Notes under the pieces: generated by a model | Database searches by the model: none | What the model saw: the letters and a program-made list of their open reading frames with translations, nothing else | Told to the model about the DNA's origin: nothing | Position numbers and translations under genes: made by a program | In this document: positions 59,939 through 64,000 of the stretch, in pieces | How the letters are laid out: the number at the start of each line of letters is the position of its first letter | How positions within the stretch are numbered: the stretch's first letter is position 1 | Assembly (NCBI RefSeq): GCF_000321225.1 | Contig: NW_004450481.1 | Span: 433,001 to 497,000 of the forward strand | Direction: 5' to 3' | DNA length: 64,000 bases | Source: Odobenus rosmarus divergens | Lineage: Eukaryota; Chordata; Mammalia; Carnivora; Odobenidae

Positions 59939-60064
59939 GGGGCACCTGGGTGGTTCAGTCAGTTGAGCACCCAGCTTTTGATTTCCGCTCAGGTCATGAT
60001 CTCAGGGTCGTGGGACTGAGCCCTGCCTGCACTGGGCTCCACACTCAGCGGGGAGTCGGATTAT
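59939..60064 (+). mobile_element. CAN-SINE, 3'-truncated
   Basis: GGGGCACCTGGGTGGTTCAG to CTCAGCGGGGAGTC, then the body stops without CT-tract or A-tail. With the preceding element it forms a head-to-head inverted pair. Confidence 0.9.
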
Positions 60065-60367
60065 TTCTTTTGATTAATTTTTGATTAGTAGATCACATGT
60101 AACTTCTTCATCTCATGCCCACATTGAGTGGAGTTGTCATTGGATTCAAGTAAATTGTTTAAGGAGAGTTTACTGATACCAGCTCTGACCTGAGAGCTAA
60201 GTACCTGTGCCTTACAACTTAATCCTAAAGGCATTCTCTGGAAAGTGAAACTAGTGGGGGAGGGAAGGAATCTAGATGATGAAACAGTTGTCACACCAGG
60301 AGACACCCAGGTTGCAACTCTGGGGTGTGGCCATAGGGGATCGTGACCATATTAACGTAAAGATAGG

Positions 60368-60478
60368 GGGCGGCTGGCTGGCTCAGTCGGTAGAGTGTGC
60401 GACTCTTGATCTCAGGGTGGTGAGTTCAAGCCCTGCGTTGGGCATACTGATTATTTAAAAATAAATAAAATAAATAAT
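60368..60478 (+). mobile_element. Short-body CAN-SINE
   Basis: GGCTGGCTGGCTCAGTCGGT, CGACTCTTGATCTCAGGGTG, then straight to an A/T-rich tail, lacking the CT-rich body. This short type also occurs at 60,816 and 61,622. Diverged target duplication AACGTAAAGATAGG / AACATACAGATAGG. Confidence 0.9.
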
Positions 60479-60815
60479 TTAACATACAGATAGGACCTAT
60501 TTAGAAAAATTCTAAAGACTTTAAGTGGGTAATACAAAGTGTAAGAATTTGACTAATAGACATTAATCCTGTACCCCTAGTGTTTTTTGTAAACTTATTT
60601 TTTAAGAACTAGACTCTTCCACTATTTTAATGTGGGATTTAATGAAGAGTTCTCATGTCCCCTTCATCCAGCTTACCCCAATGACAATGTCTTACATAAT
60701 GGTAGGTCATTACTAAAACCAGGAAATTGACATTGGTACAATCCCATTAACACCAACGACTGACTTTATTCAGCAGTATTTACAGACAGTTTTTTTTTAT
60801 ACAGTTCTGTATTTT

Positions 60816-60919
60816 TTTTAAAGATTTTAAGTAATCTCTACATCCAACCTGGGGCTCAACCTCACAACCCCAAGATCAAGAGTCGCAAGCTCTGCCAACT
60901 GAGCCAGCCAGGTGCCCCC
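60816..60919 (-). mobile_element. Short-body CAN-SINE
   Basis: Perfect 17-base target duplication ATACAGTTCTGTATTTT (60,799-60,815 and 60,920-60,936). Antisense head CCAACTGAGCCAGCCAGGTG. Confidence 0.95.
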
Positions 60920-61147
60920 ATACAGTTCTGTATTTTATCATGTGTGTAGATTCTAATAATCACCACCACAGATGGGATACAGAATGGTTCTGGCACCCCA
61001 AAGAAACTCCCTAGTGATGTTCCTTTATTGTTATATCCTCCTCCAAGCCCTAACCCCTGGTGACCACTGATCTGCTCTCTGTCACTCATCACTATGTTTT
61101 GTTACTTGGAGAAAGTCATAGACATGATATCATATAGTATGTAACCT

Positions 61148-61360
61148 CTTTTTTTATTAAGATTTATTTGAGAGAGAGAGAGCACAAGCGTGGGGGTGGG
61201 GAGGGGGGTCGGGGGGAAGGGAGAGAGAGTCTTAAGCAGAACCCATGCTGAGCATGGAACCCCCCCGCAAATGTGGGGTTGGATCTCATGACCCTGAGAT
61301 CATGACCTGAGCTGAAATCAAGAGTTGGACGCTTAACCAACTGAGCCATCCAGGCGCCCC
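61148..61360 (-). mobile_element. CAN-SINE
   Basis: Target duplication AGTATGTAACCT / AGTATCTAACCT. The body has an unusual G-run (GGGGAGGGGGGTCGGGGGGA) in place of the normal GGGAGAAGC stretch. Confidence 0.93.
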
Positions 61361-61621
61361 AGTATCTAACCTTCTGAGATTGGCTGTTTTCACTCAGCAT
61401 AGTACCCTTGACATTCATGTAAGTTACTGCATGTATCCCTGGTTTGTTCCTTTTTTGTTGCTGAATAGTATTCCATGATCTGGATGTACCACAATTTGTT
61501 CATCCCTTTACCCATTGAAGCCATTTTACAAATAACTTACTTATAAATAAAGCTGCTATGAACAGTTGTGTGCATGTCTGTGAACACCAGATTCTCTTTC
61601 TCAATCAAAGTCTTGTCTTGA

Positions 61622-61721
61622 GGAGCACAAGGCTGATTCAGTCAGTGGAGCATGTGACCCCTGATCTCAGATCGTGAGTTCAAGCCCCACATTAGGCATA
61701 GAGATTACTTTAAGACAAAAA
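61622..61721 (+). mobile_element. Short-body CAN-SINE
   Basis: GGCTGATTCAGTCAGTGGAG, TGATCTCAGATCGTGAGTTC, A-tail. Target duplication AAGTCTTGTCTTGA / AAAACTTGTCTTGA. The last CAN-SINE of the window. Confidence 0.88.
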
Positions 61722-61967
61722 AAAACTTGTCTTGAACACTGAGATGAAGCAGTAAATGCAAGTGTGCTCTGGTTAAAGCGGGGTGAAGGACCCAGAACAT
61801 TCCCATTTTGTCTCTCCTTTGCTCCTGCAAATGCTCAGGTTCCTAGGAACACAGTTTGGAAACCATTGTTCTTGGGAACCTATCCTCCTAGCCATGGATA
61901 GAAGATCTTGGGTTATCAGGGCTGCAGGACATCGGCCAGCTCAGTCCTCTGTCTCTGTGTGGTGCTC

Positions 61968-62135
61968 AACATTGCTGCCCATAAGAATCACCCAGGAGCA
62001 TTAAGAAATCCATAAGCCCAGCAATACCCCAGACTGTCCAACTAAGATGCTCTGGGGTGGGGTTCAGGTGTCTAGTTTGTAAAGTCCCCAGGTAATGCTG
62101 ATGTACAGCCAAATTAGAGGCCAATGCACTGAGCC
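61968..62135 (+). mobile_element. MER5A
   Basis: CATAAGAATCACCCAGGAGC, CAGGTAATGCTGATG: hAT MITE, moderately diverged. Confidence 0.7.
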
Positions 62136-62279
62136 ATCTTCCTGATGAATGGGATTTCTGTTTCTGTTCACTAAGCAAGACCGTTGTTTTTTGTATTTTG
62201 TTGCCTTGAGTTTATAGGAAGACTCAATTTACTATCATTTATGAGTATCAGTTACAGAAACTGAAATAAGTTGCATTTT

Positions 62280-62510
62280 TTCTGTTGTCCCTTTTATTTT
62301 ATAACAGCTTTATTGAGCCATAATTCATATACCACCCAATTCACCCATTTAAAGCATCCCATTCATTGGTTTTTAGTATATTCACAGAATTGTGCAACCA
62401 TCACCTCCAAAAGAATTCTGTATCCTTTAGCTATCACCCTCCCATCTCCCCCATTCTCTCCAGCCCTAAGCAACCTCTAATCTACTTTCTCTTGGTGTTA
62501 AAAAATTAAA
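62280..62510 (-). mobile_element. L1 3' UTR end, antisense
   Basis: AACAGCTTTATTGAGCCATA, ATTCACCCATTTAAAGCATC, CAGAATTGTGCAACCATCAC: the very 3' end of an L1 in minus sense. Confidence 0.75.
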
Positions 62511-62679
62511 TAAAATACCAAGACCCATAATAGGATAAAGTCCACAGGGTCGTGGGAGCCTAGGGGCAGGAGTGACTGATCCAGCAGAGCAAGGAAGCCT
62601 TCTTAGAGGAGGTGGTATTTGTACTTGGCCGTTTCCGCTTGTGTGTCTTTGCTCCTTCTATGCCACTAGCTTATAACAG

Positions 62680-63375
62680 AAGACAACAAGTGTTGGGGAG
62701 GAGGTGGAGAAGTTGGAACCCTTGTGAACTGCTGGTAGGAATGCAAAATGGTGCGGCTGCCGTGGAAAACAATATGCCAGTTCCTCAAAAAAATTAAACA
62801 TAGAATTACCATTTGACCCATCAATTCCACTTCTGGGTGTATCCCCAAAAGAGTTGAAAGCAGGAACTCAAATAGATATTGGCACACTTATGTTCTTAGC
62901 AGCATTATTCACAATAGCCAAAAGGTGGGAACAACTCAAATGTCCATCGATGGATGAGTGAATAAACAAAATGTGGTATATCCATACAATGGAAGATCAT
63001 ACAACCTTAGGAAAGAAGGAATTCTGACACCTGCTACAACATGAGCGAACCTTGAGGACATTACACTGAGTGAAAGAAGCCAGACACAAAAGGACAAATA
63101 CTATGTGATTCCACTTACACGAGGTCCCTAGAGGAGTCGAATTCACAGAGACAGAAAGTAGATGGTGGGAGCCAGGGGCTGAAGGAGGGAACGGGGAGTT
63201 AATGGTTAATGGGGACAGAGTTTCAGCTGGGGACAATGAACAAATCCCTAGAGATGGATGGTGGTGATGGTTGCACGACAGTGTGAATGTGCTTCATGCC
63301 CCCGAGCTGTGCACTTAAAAATGGTTAAAGTAGCATGTTTCATGTATATTTTACTGCAATTAAAAAAAAAAATGT
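62680..63375 (+). mobile_element. L1 3' region
   Basis: AACAAGTGTTGGGGAGGAGG, GAACCCTTGTGAACTGCTGG, TTCTGGGTGTATCCCCAAAA, AGCATTATTCACAATAGCCA and GGGGACAGAGTTTCAGCTGG in order, ending in an A-run at 63,360. Plus sense, truncated and non-coding. Confidence 0.9.
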
Positions 63376-63609
63376 AAAAAGAGGGAGAGACCAAGAGGAC
63401 AGGCGTGAGCTTGTAGGGATCTTGGCGTCAGCCCAAGGCAGGAACAGCCACATGAAAGTGTTCCCACCTGCATGTTGCTCCCTGTCCACACCGCCCTCTC
63501 TTGTAGGGATAATGAGAGTGATCACTTGGCAGTGGTTATCAACGAGGATTTAGCAAGTCCTTCATATAAATGTAAACCCAGTGTCTGAGACCTGGAGGTG
63601 CTTGCTAAA

Positions 63610-63770
63610 TGGGACCTGGCATTACCATCGTTGCCACCTCTCTGAGCACAGAAGAAAGAGCCCCGACCCAGCTCTGCCTTTTCTCTGTGTGACGTCAGGC
63701 ATGTGTCCAGCCTCTCTGAGCCTGGGTTCTTCCTCTGAAATGGGCAAGCTGCAAGGCAGCTGTATTAGGA
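63610..63770 (+). mobile_element. MIR SINE fragment
   Basis: CAGCTCTGCCTTTTCTCTGT, then CCTCTCTGAGCCTGGGTTCT and CTGAAATGGGC. It ends about 80 bases before TMEM38A exon 2. Confidence 0.65.
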
Positions 63771-63849
63771 TGGGCTGACCGGAGAGCATGGGGACAAAGC
63801 ATGCCCTTGGCACCCTGGTGACACTGGGGGACACCCCCGTACCCCCCAG

Positions 63850-64000
63850 GAGCAGTCGAGCTGTCCCGGCGCCATCCCATGGCATCCTGGCTGTGCGCCA
63901 TGCTGCACTGCTTTGGGAGTTACATCTTGGCTGATCTGCTCCTCGGCGAGCCCCTGATCGACTACTTCAGCAACAATTCCAGTGTCCTGCTGGCCACAGC
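63850..64000 (+). CDS. TMEM38A: TMEM38A exon 2 (partial, runs off window)
   Basis: The acceptor is a C-rich tract ending CCCCCCAG at 63,849. The first two bases complete Gly42 with exon 1, then [20 protein letters not shown] and on to [15 protein letters not shown] in frame to the window end (residues 42-91). This covers the second membrane segment ([19 protein letters not shown]) and the following loop of TRIC-A. No stop or frameshift. The remaining exons lie beyond the window. Confidence 0.96.

Larger units (their letters stand above)
60540..61590 (-). mobile_element. L1 3' region, antisense, split by two SINEs
   Basis: CATGTCCCCTTCATCCAGCT, ACTCCCTAGTGATGTTCCTT, CACTCAGCATAGTACCCTTG and GCTGAATAGTATTCCATGAT follow antisense L1 order, interrupted by CAN-SINEs at 60,816 and 61,148. 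Confidence 0.75.
51171..63849 (+). other. TMEM38A intron 1
   Basis: 12.7 kb. The first 650 bases are GC-rich and contain a TATA-like motif. The rest holds eleven CAN-SINEs in both orientations, several antisense L1 3' pieces, three MER5A, two MER20 and MIRs. 51,900-52,440 is AT-rich with nothing I recognise. No internal exon is seen. Confidence 0.9.

Overview
This is vertebrate nuclear DNA from a carnivoran. The window holds 23 copies of the tRNA-derived CAN-SINE. Their body (a head reading GGCGCCTGGGTGGCTCAG, then a CT-rich 3' part and an A-tail) resembles the arctoid type (bear, panda, seal, mustelid) more than the usual dog or cat subfamilies. Almost everything else is intron, intergenic DNA and older mammalian repeats (MIR, L2, L1, MER5A, MER20, hAT MITEs, Tigger1, MaLR LTRs). 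Only seven protein-coding exon segments can be supported. They belong to three genes in the order MED26 (-), SMIM7 (-), TMEM38A (+), the order I recall for human chromosome 19p13.

Layout. 1-22,777 lies inside MED26 intron 1 and contains no coding exon I can recognise. 22,430-23,480 is the MED26 CpG island, with the first coding exon at 22,778-22,849 on the minus strand. 23,480-38,340 is intergenic and increasingly rich in repeats. 38,343-49,951 is SMIM7, five coding exons on the minus strand that join into a complete 75-residue reading frame. 49,680-51,250 is a GC-rich head-to-head promoter region between SMIM7 and TMEM38A. TMEM38A exon 1 is at 51,047-51,170, followed by a 12.7 kb repeat-rich intron and the start of exon 2 at 63,850, which runs off the window end.

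The three genes do not form a functional pathway. MED26 is a nuclear Mediator subunit, SMIM7 a small membrane protein of unclear role, and TMEM38A a muscle sarcoplasmic-reticulum potassium channel. Their link is positional: SMIM7 and TMEM38A share a promoter region with start codons 1.1 kb apart.

I found no new gene system, CRISPR array or intact mobile-element gene. The notable observations are structural: a 61-base patch copied from one site into another 1.9 kb away (60/61 identical), a second split patch shared by sites 7.5 kb apart next to a perfect 32-base palindrome, four clusters of CAN-SINEs stacked at one target site, a nested repeat stack, a 30 kb stretch without CAN-SINEs, an inverted CAN-SINE pair in the TMEM38A intron, and a TATA/CArG-like motif in TMEM38A intron 1.
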